Part shown: positions 1 to 10,520 of the stretch, piece after piece
How positions within the stretch are numbered: position 1 is the first letter of the stretch
How the letters are laid out: every line of letters starts with the position of its first letter
Assembly: GCA_029215795.1 (NCBI GenBank)
Contig: JARDYH010000004.1
Location: forward strand, 30,756,001-30,820,000
Direction: 5' to 3'
Length of the DNA: 64,000 nucleotides
Source of the DNA: Anniella stebbinsi
Taxonomy: Eukaryota; Chordata; Lepidosauria; Squamata; Anniellidae
Notes under the pieces: model-generated
What the model was told of the DNA's origin: nothing
Databases searched by the model: none
Seen by the model: the letters and a program-made list of their open reading frames with translations, nothing else
Made by a program: the position numbers and the translations under genes

Positions 1-113
1 CAGGGGTTTTGTTGTGAGGATAAACTGGAGAAGAGGAGGATTGTATAGGTTACCTTGGGTTCCTTGGAGGAAAAAAGGTGGGATGTAAATGCAATAAAAA
101 TAATTAAAAAAAG
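1..113 (+). mobile_element. SINE or LINE 3' tail, cut by the window edge
   Basis: The stretch carries the motif string gttgtgaggataaa, then ttccttggaggaaaaaaggtggg and an A/T-rich end with aaataatt. The same string closes the SINE that resumes near 21416, so I read this as the 3' tail of a squamate tRNA-derived SINE whose head lies left of the window. A LINE sharing the same 3' tail is the alternative. Confidence 0.55.
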
Positions 114-357
114 AGGATACGGATTGGTATAAAATGTGCATGGCTAATTCATATGTATCAATGCAACCGTAGGAAAAATAACTGGAATTTAAAGAAAAGA
201 TATAATACATTTTACCATAATGGGGAAAGTTGTGACCAGAGGAGATGTGCGCCTGCTATTTGGTTTGCATTCCAGGTGCTAACTGCAGATGGGCAACTTC
301 AAGGCCCCTGCTCTCCCTTCTGATGCTTCTTTATCTTTAAACCAGTCTTGGACTGGG
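108..357 (+). mobile_element. hAT-like element, copy 1, left part
   Basis: This AT-rich stretch (aaaaagaggata at the left; gcagatgggcaacttcaagg near 290) is related to 11812-12115 and 15375-15637. The other copies end in a block reading 'aaatagaggactgtcctctgt' followed by a ggccaccctag-type terminus. Here that terminal block appears only at about 1676-1755, so the copy seems split by the LINE pieces between. No target duplication was found. Confidence 0.45.
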
Positions 358-361
358 GAGT

Positions 362-930
362 GAGAGTAAGTAATAGTTTATTTGTGTAGCAAAAGCCATT
401 ACAATAAACAAAACACATAAAGAAAATAGTACAACAACCAAAAGCATGTTACACATCCATTTAAAACTATGGTAAAACCTAACAATAAAAAATTACTCCT
501 CAGTGCAGTTCAGCTTTTCACAAAATTTCCTCCTTAGAATTGCTACTCTGAAAGCAAAATGGGCTACCTTTTCAGAAACCTGAGGGAATCTGTCCCTTAA
601 TAAGAAATTAATCAGATCTACCTGATGCCAAGCCTAAATTCCTGAATAAGGCTATCCTTAAGTCTTCATAAATTGGGCATACAAGTAGATGATGGGGGAG
701 GTCTTCAGACAGGTTAGCCCCACATGGACAGACTATTTGTTCATAGGGAATCTGACTATAATGTCCAGAGATTATGGCAATGCTCATGGATTGGACTCAT
801 AGGGCTGTAAAGGTTTTCTTCCATTTAAAGTTTGTAATAGTTGTTATGTATTGCAGATGGGGAGTCTGAATGGGTAATTTAGTGTACCAGGGTGCACATT
901 TTGATAGACAGACAGAAACATGATCTGCTC
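362..930 (-). mobile_element. LINE ORF2 3' remnant with Cys-His motif
   Basis: Read on the minus strand, about 740 to 620 encodes a run beginning CPCGANLSED, continuing to HHLLVCPIYEDLR and a stop. This C-x-C...H...C-P-x-Y pattern is typical of the C-terminal end of reverse transcriptases in jockey/CR1/L2/R4-like LINEs. The 3' UTR follows to about 365, ending in an A/T-rich tail (caaataaactattact on the minus strand). Further upstream the frame is broken, so the copy is dead. The exact clade is not settled. Confidence 0.65.
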
Positions 931-1104
931 GAAAATCCTGTTTTGCCATGTGTTAATATGACGCCACATTGATATCTTATTCCCTCCAAACTCCGCCATA
1001 TCACTGCTGTGAGGCAGAAACAATAACGTTTGACGGCAGGAGGGAGTGCAGCATATCTGGCCAGACAAACCGCAGCGACCGTGGCCATTTGGTTTGTCAA
1101 GCCT

Positions 1105-1120
1105 CCCCCCCCCCCCCCCC
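1105..1120 (+). repeat. Poly-C tract
   Basis: Sixteen consecutive C residues, seen directly. It creates the proline- and glycine-rich frames overlapping this position, which are not genes. Confidence 0.95.
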
Positions 1121-1304
1121 GTTCCTGTGCTTATTTGATCTGTCCAGAGCTACGCCCACTTGGAGAAACCGAACTGAGGCCACCACTGACACATGAAGAA
1201 ACAACATGGTAGCCTCGGAGTAAAGGGAAAAGTTGACACTGCCAAAAAGTATAGGTTCAGGGGGAGGGGAAAGCCCAATGCGGATGCGAGTTGCTGGCTG
1301 CATC

Positions 1305-1660
1305 TTATTCATTCATTCATTTTTTTATTACATTCCTCTGCCACAGAATAGCCAAAAGCTCTCTGGGCAGTTCACAACACATAAAAATCATGAAGTACAA
1401 CTTAAAAGTATAAAACTTAAACCACAATGTAAAAGTATAACCAGAATAAAACTGAGCAGCAAGGTAGAGATTTAAAATGCAGTTTTAAAACAGCAAAGTT
1501 AAAAGACTAGAATGGTAAAATGTTAAAATTCTGGGAAAATAAAAAGGTCTTCACTTGGCATCAGAAAGAGCAGAACATAGGTGCAGATGAATCTTTCTAG
1601 GGAGCTCATTCATAAAAAACAGGCTAAGTAAGTATTGTGTATAGACCCTCCCCCCCGGCA
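1305..1660 (-). mobile_element. CR1/L2-type LINE 3' end
   Basis: On the minus strand the sequence ends with gaactgcccagagagctttt, the recurrent LINE 3' UTR signature also present at 38530 and 34225, then a (AATG)n-like tail at 1305-1320. Upstream UTR (aggtcttcacttggcatcag on plus) is also recognisable. 5'-truncated, as usual for LINEs; no coding part is left. Confidence 0.7.
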
Positions 1661-1675
1661 GCCTTTCTACTACTA

Positions 1676-1755
1676 CTTTCAGATAGAGGACTGCCCTCTG
1701 ACAGTCCTTCAAATAGAGGACTGTTCCATATAAAGTAGATCACGTAGCCACTCCA
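1676..1755 (+). mobile_element. hAT-like element, copy 1, probable right part
   Basis: The block 'agatagaggactgccctctgacagtccttcaaatag' (positions 1682-1717) matches the terminal part of the copies at 12065-12105 and 15565-15605. It is probably the right end of the element that begins near 108. The final terminus here is degraded. Confidence 0.4.
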
Positions 1756-1837
1756 CTGCGATCTACCCCTCCCCCGGTGCATGGCCCAGAGACATACCTT
1801 GGGGCATGGGAAAATGGTAGTAAGGGTGGAAGCAGCA

Positions 1838-1975
1838 GTTTATTTATTACATTTCTATACTGCCTAATAGCTGAAGCTCTCTGGGTGGTTCATACAAATT
1901 AAAACCACAAAGTAAAGCATAAAAGCAGTCTAAAATATAGAACCTTAAAACTATAGTATAGAAAAAGAACCAGTT
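1838..1975 (-). mobile_element. CR1/L2-type LINE 3' end, second copy
   Basis: Starts with tttatttattacatttctat on plus and contains gctgaagctctctgggtggt, the reverse complement of the gaactgcccagagagcttt signature. The UTR section aaaagcagtctaaaatatag is typical of this LINE 3' UTR. Short and non-coding. Confidence 0.65.
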
Positions 1976-2359
1976 GCTCACCAGGTTCCAGTGGGAAAAG
2001 ACACTCCCCTCCCCAATCTTGGGGAACACTCCCTGCTTTTGCTTTCCCATGCCCAACCCTAAGATGTTTCGGGGCCTTGAGGCAGGGGGAGATGTGGCGG
2101 CATTGAACTCTCACAGAAAGCTCACAATTTCATGAACGTTCACTTGGAAAATAGAAGTTCTAAAGAACTCCCCTTTTGGGGGCAAGTACCAGGATTCTCC
2201 TGCCTGTGTCCCCTACACCTAAGATGACCAGATACAACAGAAGAAAAGGTTCTTCCATTTTGAATGGATGTTTCAGAGATGGGGATTTTGGACATCTCTC
2301 TCCTAGATATAGATGAACCTATCACTTTCAGTTCCTCTTCGTTTCTCATTTTTCCAATC

Positions 2360-2705
2360 TTAAGGTTGGTTCATCTTCAACTTTGCAAATTTCCCCAGTC
2401 ATAAATTCATGTTTGTTTAAAAAGTTCATGTGAAAACCCATACACATTTTTTGTCTACACCTCCCAATGCACACATTTTTTTGTGCCCAAATGTAAATAG
2501 GTTTTTTTTGCAAGCAATTTTTCTAATATAATGTATTTTTGAATGTTATTTCCCCTAATATATGCATTTCCTCCAACAACAGCTGAATAAGTGCAAATTT
2601 CAAAGGATGTCTGAGTTTTGGTTTGCATAGATGTTTGAAAGTGCGAAATTTGTAAGTTTGTATTAAAATGTGAACTGAGTGAAATTCTCCCTCATCCCTC
2701 CTTTC
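2360..2705. mobile_element. Degenerate AT-rich hAT-like element
   Basis: The segment contains aaatttcaaaggatgt and ends in gaaattctccctcatccct. Similar strings occur at 22660-22825 and around 28265-28426, where ends read tctcacccatccct. I infer an old family whose end resembles (T)AGGGATGNGTGA. Neither a clear left end nor a target duplication was found. Confidence 0.35.
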
Positions 2706-3356
2706 CCACCCTTTTCTGAAATGGTACTGTGACATTTTTAACTCCTTCCAGTCTTTATAACCTGCTTCTACATTTTTCAACACATCTCCAAAGCAGGTAA
2801 CAATAAATAACAGAAAGAAACAAAAAATCTTTTACATACAACAACAACAACAATAAAACAAATCACACCACATCAGACCAGCAGAATAAAAGAAGTAAAT
2901 AATATCAGCAACAAATTTAATAAATCCCTTTTATTTGCCTTTTAATAAAATTGAAAGGCAAATAAAACAATCAATACCTGGCTTCTTTTAACAGATCAAA
3001 ACAATGATTGCTCAATTAAAAGCCCTGCTAAATTCAAAGGTCTCAACCTAGTGGCTAAAACTTTACGAGGTAGGGGCACGACAAATTTCTCTGGGGGTGA
3101 CATTCTATAAGCAAATCACCATCTTGACTCTGGTCACCACACACCTCTCCTCTGAAGACAGCACATCAGGAGCGAGGCCTTGCATAAAGATTTGAAGACC
3201 CTGGCAGATGCAGGTTATATAAGAGAATTCAATCCTGAAGCAATGCCTGCAAAGATCTCCTCTTCTGCATAACTATTAAAGTTTAAGGTGCTCTGTTCAT
3301 ATGTTTCGAATGTAGGGAACCACGTGCATTATTTCAGTGCATTTATCCTATCAGTT
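2706..3356. other. Unassigned AT-rich interval
   Basis: Holds a short (CAA)n run at 2839-2853 and A-rich simple sequence to about 2960. The remainder has no frame, tRNA-like box or repeat end I recognise. Confidence 0.5.
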
Positions 3357-3702
3357 AGGGGTATGCATGCTTTCCGAAGGCTCTGTAAAGTGCTCATTTC
3401 CTCCCTCCACGCTAACGGTGGCTACCATTACCACGGAGGGGGGAAATGTGCACTTTTTGACGCTTCCGGAAAGTGCACATGTCCCCTCACTGTGTCAATG
3501 TTGACCACCATTAATGCAGCGGGGGGAAAGGAAGTGCCAGAAGCCAGGACGGACCCATGCTGGAGCGCCTGTCAGGGGCTCATGAGCACTCAAGTGTGGG
3601 TCTGCGCTGGGGATGAGCACGGCTGACTTGGTCCACAAGGGCTGGATGTGGGGGGGTCCACTGCCCTTGCGGACCTCGTCAGATACTTGTACCATCCCTA
3701 CT
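3357..3702. mobile_element. Possible GC-richer element with hAT-like ends
   Basis: A GC-rich island in AT-rich DNA begins near aggggtatgcatg and stops near gtaccatccctac, which resemble the TAGGGRTGTGCA terminus of elements A to E in opposite orientation. The interior has a short inverted pair, aagtgctcatttcctcc and ggaaagtgcacatg. No flanking duplication is visible, so this is tentative. Confidence 0.35.
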
Positions 3703-3972
3703 TGCAGCCACAGTTAGTGTATTTTGGGCAAATTACTAGTGTATTTTTCATCATTTGCAGCCCTAAAGTGGTGGCCTCAATTTCTGTATAATGAAGCATT
3801 TTACGGCCGCCAATAGCATAAAACATGCCAATTATGCCAGTAATTTGCCCAAGATACATTAATGTTGGCTACAGTTGGTGTATCTTGCCCTGTTTACAGT
3901 GAGAGAGGGGGAAAAGCACAAAATCTGGAGGACATGCCAGGGCTCCAGGGACTTCGGGTGAGCTGAAAGGGG

Positions 3973-4170
3973 TAGGGTGACCATATTTTGGAAACCAAAA
4001 AGGAGGACAATATGGCCGCCCCAAGGGGGCGTGCCCACCAACATGTCCATCCCCAAGGGGGCGTGCCCACCCAAACATGGCCTTGGTCACATGTCTAATT
4101 TCACAGCATACAATTAAGACAAACTTGTTCTACACAACATCTTAATGTTAAAATCACTGAAATAAAGAAC
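3973..4170 (+). mobile_element. Left end of a TAGGGTGACCATATT element
   Basis: Starts tagggtgaccatattttgg, followed by aaaccaaaaaggaggac. The same opening recurs at 48559. The first 14 bases match the terminus of the 320-bp MITE family. Inside is a direct repeat, ccaagggggcgtgcccacc, at about 4020 and 4053. The right end was not located. Confidence 0.55.
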
Positions 4171-5334
4171 AAGTGAGACATTGAATGTATCTGAAATTAA
4201 TTCCACTCACTTCTACTTTTGTAGCTTTTGCTGTTCTTTGAAGCTTTTACTATACTCTGTGTGACAGAGTCTCCCCTTCCCTCAAATATCTTTTCTGACT
4301 GCAAATCTTTCACTGGATTACAATAGTCTAAACTTTCCTAACGTTTAACACTCTTTCCCCATCATTTTTCTCATATCCATACTCACAGATTCAGCATACT
4401 GTTACCATTGAACAAATGAAGCAGTGGACAAGTGCAGAGAAATCTAGTACAACAAACTAGCAACCTAGCATGCAGGAAGAGTATAAAATATGATTACCCT
4501 GCAAACATTAGCCATGGAACAAAATGGACTAAAGGCTTGTTGTAGTCACTTCTCGCCTCTTAGCTTGTTTCAACTTCTGGTTGATCAGTGAGAAACTAAT
4601 CTAACAATGTGTGATTATATCTCTGATTCATTAGCCATGTGAACAAAACCATGGTCAGTACAATTCAAAGATAGGCCAGAACAGATGCCCATTATTACAA
4701 TGCTAGATAAGGATCTTTCCTTCCTTTTATCCAAGTATATACTGAATTTACATTGCCTCAGTGTGCAGAGAACATGCAACCAGCAGGTGCTCTCCAAAAA
4801 GATGCTTTCAGAGCCTAGGAGATCCAGACACACTCAAACTCAAGCTAAGCCATGCTATGCTGGGACAGAACAATTCTGGGACAAGAACAGTCATAAATAT
4901 AAAAGGAAAACACAACTACCTCATTGACATAGCAATACCTAACAACAAAAATGTTGCAGAAAAGGAAGAGGAAAAGAGAGACCCAGCAAAAGTTTTAGGA
5001 AATCTCGCTCATATTGGCATAGATTGAGATATTTTGCTGGTCAGAATTTTCAACAGTAGAACTCCAATGAAAATACAACTCTAACCACAGCTTCTGAGGT
5101 AATTAGCTGCTGGTCCATGAGCTGGCCTCTGTCTCCAGAAAGGAGCTGAGGACGTTGATATGTCATTGTCATTGTCAATACATGAAATTAAAGCACAGTG
5201 ATAGCAGTCTGTGCATGCTTTCTCTCTCTCTCCAAGCATACGACAATAAAAGAAAACCTTAAAATGATATCACAAGCTGGACACAGGATAGGGCATTTCT
5301 CATTGTAATCAATAGGACTTTAATTGTGTTCCTT
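4171..5334. other. Unassigned interval
   Basis: No recognisable repeat end, coding frame or RNA gene. It could be the body of the element starting at 3973 or unique DNA. Frames in this interval are short and start arbitrarily. Confidence 0.45.
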
Positions 5335-5690
5335 GTTTATGTATTCATTATGCTTTCTATTTATTACACCCAATAACCCAACTTCTCTTTGTGGTGTACA
5401 ATAATTAAAAAATAACATACAAACAATAAAACAATAATTAAAAACAGCACATAATAAAACCAAAATGAAGTCAGCCATAAACAGTAAAAACACAACAGCA
5501 CAGTAAAACCAGCAGAAAATAAAGGTGCATAGGGCGAAGAGCACTAAAATACTTATTAAAATAATTGGGTGATGAAAACACCACAACATAGGTACCAAGC
5601 AAGCTTCTCTGGGGAGGGCATTCCACAGACGGGGTGTCACCATTGAAAAGGCCACTGATCTTAGGGTGTTGTTTTCTTAGGGTGTGAGCA
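5335..5690 (-). mobile_element. LINE 3' end with ORF2 C-terminal remnant
   Basis: On the minus strand, from about 5655, the frame reads AFSMVTPRLWNALPREACLV. This is the conserved C-terminal signature (AFS..AP.LWN.LP...R) of CR1/L2-like LINE ORF2. Downstream is a 3' UTR running into an A/T-rich tail at about 5340. The 111-residue frame here is this remnant, not a host gene. Confidence 0.7.
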
Positions 5691-5835
5691 GCTTGGTGTT
5701 GTTTTCACCCTTTATTTGATTTTGAGCTTTTCATTTTTAAATATTTTCTACACTCTCTACGTGGCTTAATTTTCCCTACCTGGACTTTGCTGAGTTCTAT
5801 ACCCTGGATTCTAGGAGAGATCTCTTTCAACCTTC

Positions 5836-6008
5836 ATCTGGATCCATCATAACCTGGTCTTCAGATCTCTCCTTGTGATCTCTCCTTGGGATAGGTAGCT
5901 ATACATTCCTTTTAATCTTTCCCCCTCCCCACCTACACACATACACTGTTCCCTTCCTTTTTCTAAAAGTTTGGACCATATGGTTATAATGTTGAAAGCT
6001 TCAAACGC
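5836..6008. repeat. Dispersed repeat R1, copy 1
   Basis: About 170 bp (aacctggtcttcagatctct ... gttgaaagcttcaaac) is closely related to 46848-47010 in the same orientation. Its class is unknown. The MITE at 6009 sits exactly where this copy stops, after gcttcaaac, while the 47-kb copy continues past that point. Confidence 0.65.
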
Positions 6009-6329
6009 TAGGGTGACCATATGAAAAGGAGGACAGGGCTCCTGTATCTTTAACAGTTGTGTAGAGAAGGGAATTTCAGCTGGTATCATTTGTATGCATG
6101 CAGCACCTGGTGAAATTCCCTCTTCATCACTGTAGTTAAAGCTGCAGGAGCTATACTAGAGTGACCAGGTACAAAAGCGGGCAGGGCTCCTGCAGCTTTA
6201 ACTACAGTGATGAAGAGGGAATTTCACCAGGTGCTGCATGCATACAAATGACACCAGCTGAAATTCCCTTCTCTACACAACTGTTAAAAGTTACAGGAGC
6301 CCTGTCGTCCTTTTCATATGGTCACCCTA
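6009..6329. mobile_element. Palindromic hAT-like MITE, copy 1 (321 bp)
   Basis: Begins tagggtgaccatatgaaaag and ends in its reverse complement, cttttcatatggtcaccct plus a. The whole element is one near-perfect inverted repeat. A second terminus-like string, tactagagtgaccagg, lies at the middle, so it looks like two head-to-head half elements. Subfamily with gtgctgcatgcatacaaatg in the arm. Flanking 8-mers (tcaaacgc and gcaaatgc, with one-base offset) are a degraded duplication at best. Confidence 0.85.
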
Positions 6330-6756
6330 AGCAAATGCCAAAGGGGAAGAATAACCAGTGGGGCTCCCCAGAGCAGTCACCCGCCCTATGGCTTTCCTCA
6401 AAGATCCTCAGAAGGTGAGCGAGGGGGGCAGTCTCTATGAAAAAACTCCACTGGCTGTAAAAAGCAGCCTGTGTGCCTCAGACAGGCCAAAATGCCTGAC
6501 TCTTGGAAGTCCTTCCTTAGAGCATTGTGGGAGGGGGCAGCAGCAGCAGCAGCAACAGTGCAATCTCAATAGGGAGGTAGGTGAGAGATGGGAGAGGCGG
6601 TCAGGGCAGGCACAGTAGGGGAAATGCAGCACATGGGAGGTAGAGGGAGACGTGGCACATGAAGCCCCAGCAGGTAAGTGTCTCGCGCCCGCCCCGCCCC
6701 CCCCACCCGCCCTGCACATCCGTGCCGCCCCCCCACCCCCCACCCGCCCCGCGCTC

Positions 6757-6956
6757 CTTACCTACTGCTGCTGGTGCTGGGGCTTCCCTTCGTGCTCGGA
6801 ATCTACTGAGAAACAGGCTTCCTGGCCTGTCTCTCAGTAACGCGCCGAGTGATGACGTCATCATCCGGCGCGCTACTGAGGGACAGGCCGTGAAGCCTGT
6901 TTCTCAGTAGATTCCGAGCACGGAGGGAAGCCCCAGCACCAGCAGCAGCAGGTAAG
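6757..6956. promoter_or_regulatory. Palindromic module with perfect CRE core and outward splice donors
   Basis: A 200-bp inverted repeat. At its centre, 6853-6860 reads TGACGTCA, the consensus ATF/CREB site, in the longer palindrome gatgacgtcatc. The left end reads cttacc (6757-6762), a splice-donor-like GGTAAG on the minus strand; the right end reads ggtaag (6951-6956) on plus. Both donors face outward. The motifs are seen directly; that this is an active bidirectional promoter is inferred. Confidence 0.5.
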
Positions 6957-7001
6957 GAGCGCGGGGCGGGCGGGGGGGCGGCGGCGCGGGTGCACGGGGC
7001 A

Positions 7002-7139
7002 CTTACCTGCTGGGGCTTCCCTCCGGTGCTCGGAATCTACTGAGAAACAGGCTTCGCGGCCTATCCCTCAGTAGGGACAGGCCGTGAAGCCTGTTTCTCA
7101 GTAGATTCCGAGCACCCGAGGGAAGCCCCAGCAGGTAAG
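7002..7139. promoter_or_regulatory. Palindromic module lacking the CRE core
   Basis: Same arms and same outward cttacc/ggtaag ends as the neighbouring units. The centre reads cctatccctcagtagggacagg, so the CRE-like part has been deleted. It serves as an internal comparison for the role of the core. Confidence 0.5.
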
Positions 7140-7214
7140 TGCCCCGCCGCGAGCACCCATGCCCCCCCCACCTGCCGCGAGCACCCGCGCTGCCCCCCCA
7201 CCCGCCCCACGCTC

Positions 7215-7410
7215 CTTACCTGCTGCTGCTGGGGGTGTCCGTTTCCCTCCGTGCTTGGAATCTACTAAGAAACAGGCTTCCTGGCCTGTCTCTCAGCAGT
7301 GCGCCGACTGATGATGTCATCACCCGGCGCGCTACTGAGGGACAGGCCGCGAAGCCTGTTTCTCAGTAGATTCCGAGCACCGGAGGGAAATGGACGCCCC
7401 AGCCGGTAGG
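7215..7410. promoter_or_regulatory. Palindromic module with CRE-like core
   Basis: Third unit of the block. The core TGATGTCATCA is at 7312-7322. The left donor-like cttacc is at 7215-7220; the right end, ggtaggta (7405-7412), is a diverged donor. Confidence 0.45.
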
Positions 7411-7636
7411 TACCTCGCGCCGCCAGCCTCGCGCCACCGCCGCGTGCCCCCCCGCCGCCCCGGTTTGCCCCCGCCGCCCCCCAGTTGGCCCGGCTCGCCC
7501 CAGGGCCACCTGGTCACCGTTTTGGGGGGCTAAATTTCCGGATTTGGCCCCCCAAAACGGTTTTTTCCGCCCGGATGTGGATTTGCACCCCATTTCCCTG
7601 CCATGTCCGGACAAATCCGGGCGTCTGGTCAGTCTA

Positions 7637-9295
7637 GAAAGGGGGCCGGATTTCCCCGTGATGGACTGGACATTGGAAGGTTTGCACATTCCAATGGCAA
7701 TGCAGTGAAAGTGGGGTGGGTTACGGGGTTCAGGATATGGCTGGGCTCCACAATGAGCCTTCCTGAAGACCCAGCCCACCCTCAAAATGCCCAAGTATGT
7801 CACCTTGCCTTGTAACTCCCATAGTTTGTCCCATAGAAGATCAAAGAGAAGGGCAAGCAATAGAATCCATGAATGAAGAGGCTGAATGGTGGTGGTGACA
7901 ACCTCCCAATGCTTATGCATTGTTAAACAGACATGTGCAAGCTCTGGGTTGGAAGTCTGTCAACCTAACGGCCCAAACTATACACAGGCAAGTGTACATG
8001 TGTGCATGTGTGTGCACACACCCACAAACTGTATAGGAGATATTTGGCCATAGAATGGGGCAAAACCAGTGGTCCATCTGGTCTGGTGGTTTCAGTTATA
8101 TCTCAACTGGATCCTACTTATTCCACAACAATTGTGTGGTTACAATCCTTTGAAAACATGAACGCCACCTCCAAGCAAAAGCTAGTACCTCACCAACTTT
8201 AATTTTTTTAAAAAATGAAAAGCAGCAGTGAGAATGGCAAAAGAGGAGCAAACAGCTTTAAAATACTATGATGGACTCTCTGGGGAGCTAATGGACACAG
8301 GGAAGTTCTGGTATCCATTTTGAAATCTAAAACCTCTATAATAAATTGCATTTGTTTCAGCAAGAGTTTCACCATTGTTATATTTTCTCTCCACATTTAA
8401 GTTAAAGTGGCAATTCCCTTTTCTCAGCTTTCATTTTTGTTTTTTGTTTTGGTAGCTGTGTAGATTAAATCTAAAAGAGAAAGAAAATGCTATGGAGTAG
8501 ATTGGTGGATGTTCAGTGATGGAGGACAACTTAATGAAGCAGAAACTGAAATACCATAAGTATCCGATAGCTTTAATTTATACAAATATTATCCTTTGCC
8601 ACTTTCATAGCACGATGCAATGAAATTTGGGGGCATAAGTATAGAGAGATTCAGCTTCTCAATATGATTTTATCCAGTTTAATTTGGGGGTTTGAATTCC
8701 AACTAATTCAAATCCCCAAAGCTTCAAAGAACAGCACTCTAACTGTTGAGACAGGCAAGCGCACATGAAAGTTACACTTGGGGTCAACCTATATATTAAT
8801 TGTATAGAATGTAGCTGAGATCTCTCTCTCTCTCATATTCTAAAGTGCACATGGTTCTGATTCAGATTGGGATCACTGTGCACTGGGGAGGGTTAAACTC
8901 CCCCATCCTGAAATCTCCTCATGAGGATGTTAAAAATAATGGGGGTGGGGCAGGCTCCATTGATGCCAATGGCGATTTCTCTTCTTATTTAAACTATATG
9001 TGTGTGTTTGTCTGTGTGTATACTTCATCCTTTCCTCCTGGTGTGCTGTGGTCCCAATCTAAATTGGGCCTGCACATATTTACTCTAGAGTTAAAAATAA
9101 ATAAAATAAAAGTGATCAGCCTTAACTACATGCTACACAATTAACACAACATGTAGTTTGGCCCATATTCTATGCATTACTCAGAAGGAGAGGATTGACT
9201 TCTGGATTGTACCACTTCAAACTACAGGTAGGAGGCATATTTTTGCTCTCCCATAAAAAAAAAGCTCCCAGGTGTAGTAAAGCAGAAGGTCAGAC
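7637..9295. other. Mostly unassigned interval with a possible MITE
   Basis: Around 8863-9060 the strings cagattgggatcactgtgc and gctgtggtcccaatct form a loose inverted pair, perhaps a degenerate MITE. A short CR1-like string, agtggtccatctggtctggt, lies near 8073. The rest has no coding, RNA or repeat signature I can name. Confidence 0.4.
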
Positions 9296-9428
9296 AGGCA
9301 AGATCTACACTACTACTATACAACAGTTTATAACAGTAGTGATAACTGTTGGGGGCCCAGGACACACTCCATAAACAGTTTTCAAAATGTTTTCAAAGTG
9401 TTATATCCTGCTTGGTGTAGATCTGGCC
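9296..9428. mobile_element. Small MITE with GATCTACAC ends (133 bp)
   Basis: Left end aggcaagatctacact and right end ggtgtagatctggcc form terminal inverted repeats. Internal inverted pieces are recognisable around ataactgttgggggccc. No convincing target duplication. Confidence 0.5.
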
Positions 9429-10390
9429 GCATTCCTCCTGCTAAATGGTTCCATATTCATAGACAGTATACCTCTGAGTAGCATCTGGTGTACCTCTGTG
9501 TATCAGATGCTGGTATGGACAAAGAACACATTGTCCATCAACTCCAGTCCCTATAACTTCTTCCATTGTCTTCTGCTTGTCCCCACCATCTGGTCAATGC
9601 TACATTGTATTTCTACATGTGTGTGCATGTGTGTAAAGTCAAGGAAGCAGAAGTGGTGGAACTTTGCCACAAATTGACCATCCCTACATTTTGCTGCAGA
9701 AAAATCTGGCATGGCGGAAATCAGTCAAGCCCCCAAATGGCAGTATTTCAAAATGACAGACATCCCTAATGTTCATAAATACATCAAGATGCACATTTAG
9801 GAATAAATACTATCATTTAAATACAGTAGATCTTTCCATAATAGGAAAGATTGTGACCCGTGTGCTCACTCGGTGTCTCTATCCAGTGGTGCTACCAGAT
9901 GGAGAGCTTCTAGGGGTTCCAGTGGCAATTTTGAAGTGCAGACGCTCATCACGATACTCCCATATCCATGGTCCCAAGGACAGTCCCAAAATGCAAGCAG
10001 CTGTGTTGACCCATCACTCTCATTCTGTCTGTATTATATACAACTTTTGTAGAGCTTATAGGTCCTAATTGCCTACTCAGGACTAAGCCACACCAAAATA
10101 CTTTGCATTACTACAGAGAGAGCTCAGAATACCTTTCTCTTCATCTACTGAGAAGATTACAATTAAGCTCAGAAAGAATAGAAAAGTCTGACGGGGTGGC
10201 AAATGCTGTCATTGTCCCTGCTAATAACAACATCTTGGTACGTCAACGCTGGAAGCTTGCGAGCCCTGGTTGCACTACACCATTGCTCTTAGCCCCATTG
10301 CTCCTAGCAATGTGAAAATACATTGGGCACCTATTCGTCTTTTCCTCCTTAATGGATTTTATGTATTTATTCATTTATTTATTGTGGAAA
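9429..10390. other. Unassigned interval
   Basis: No repeat end or supportable exon was recognised. The frames of 60 to 99 codons here have no conserved motif and sit in ordinary-composition DNA. Confidence 0.45.
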
Positions 10391-10520
10391 GAAAGAAGAT
10401 GGAAGAAGTGGTTAAAAACATGGGAGATTTACAAGTGGAATAAAACATCTCCTGGACCCCTACCCCCATTAAACTTCCATGAAGGAGGCAAAGCGATTGC
10501 ATATAAAAGCCTCATCTGGA
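10391..10520. repeat. Dispersed repeat R2, copy 1
   Basis: Shares gatggaagaa, an accccattaaacttc-type block, ggcaaagcgattgc and aaaagcctcatctggaa with 27779-27906 in the same order. Class unknown; it may be an old LINE 3' part. Confidence 0.5.

Larger units (their letters stand above)
6421..7636. mobile_element. GC-rich element with three promoter-like palindromes (element G)
   Basis: A GC- and CpG-rich block with three large palindromes at 6757-6956, 7002-7139 and 7215-7410. Each starts with cttacc and ends with ggtaag (ggtagg in the third). Arms share ggaatctactgagaaacagg and its complement, so the three units are homologous. The first has a perfect TGACGTCA at its centre, the third TGATGTCATCA, and the second has lost its centre. 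GC-box-like strings (gccccgcccc) lie between. The right side, ccgggcgtctggtcagtctag at 7616-7636, resembles a TAGGGTGACCAG terminus. No matching left end or 8-bp duplication was found, so the left limit is approximate. Confidence 0.6.

Noticed and set aside
1097..1312. Frames around the poly-C tract near 1.1 kb
   Set aside because: Proline/glycine runs come from the homopolymer; no start context or conserved motif.
5320..5655. 111-codon minus-strand frame as a host gene
   Set aside because: Its start is the LINE ORF2 C-terminal signature; the rest is translated 3' UTR rich in Phe/Leu/Ile.
6009..6010. Tc1/mariner origin based on TA at the MITE ends
   Set aside because: The TA belongs to the terminus TAGGG/CCCTA. 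Two copies have perfect 8-bp duplications outside it (gctgggat, ggcaagag), which favours hAT.
6009..6329. microRNA precursor or structured ncRNA from the long MITE hairpin
   Set aside because: The fold is explained by the transposon palindrome. MITE-derived microRNAs exist, but nothing here singles out a processed arm; small RNA data would be needed.
7363..7920. 185-codon minus-strand frame
   Set aside because: Crosses the end of the GC-rich block into unrelated DNA; no domain and no sign of exon structure.
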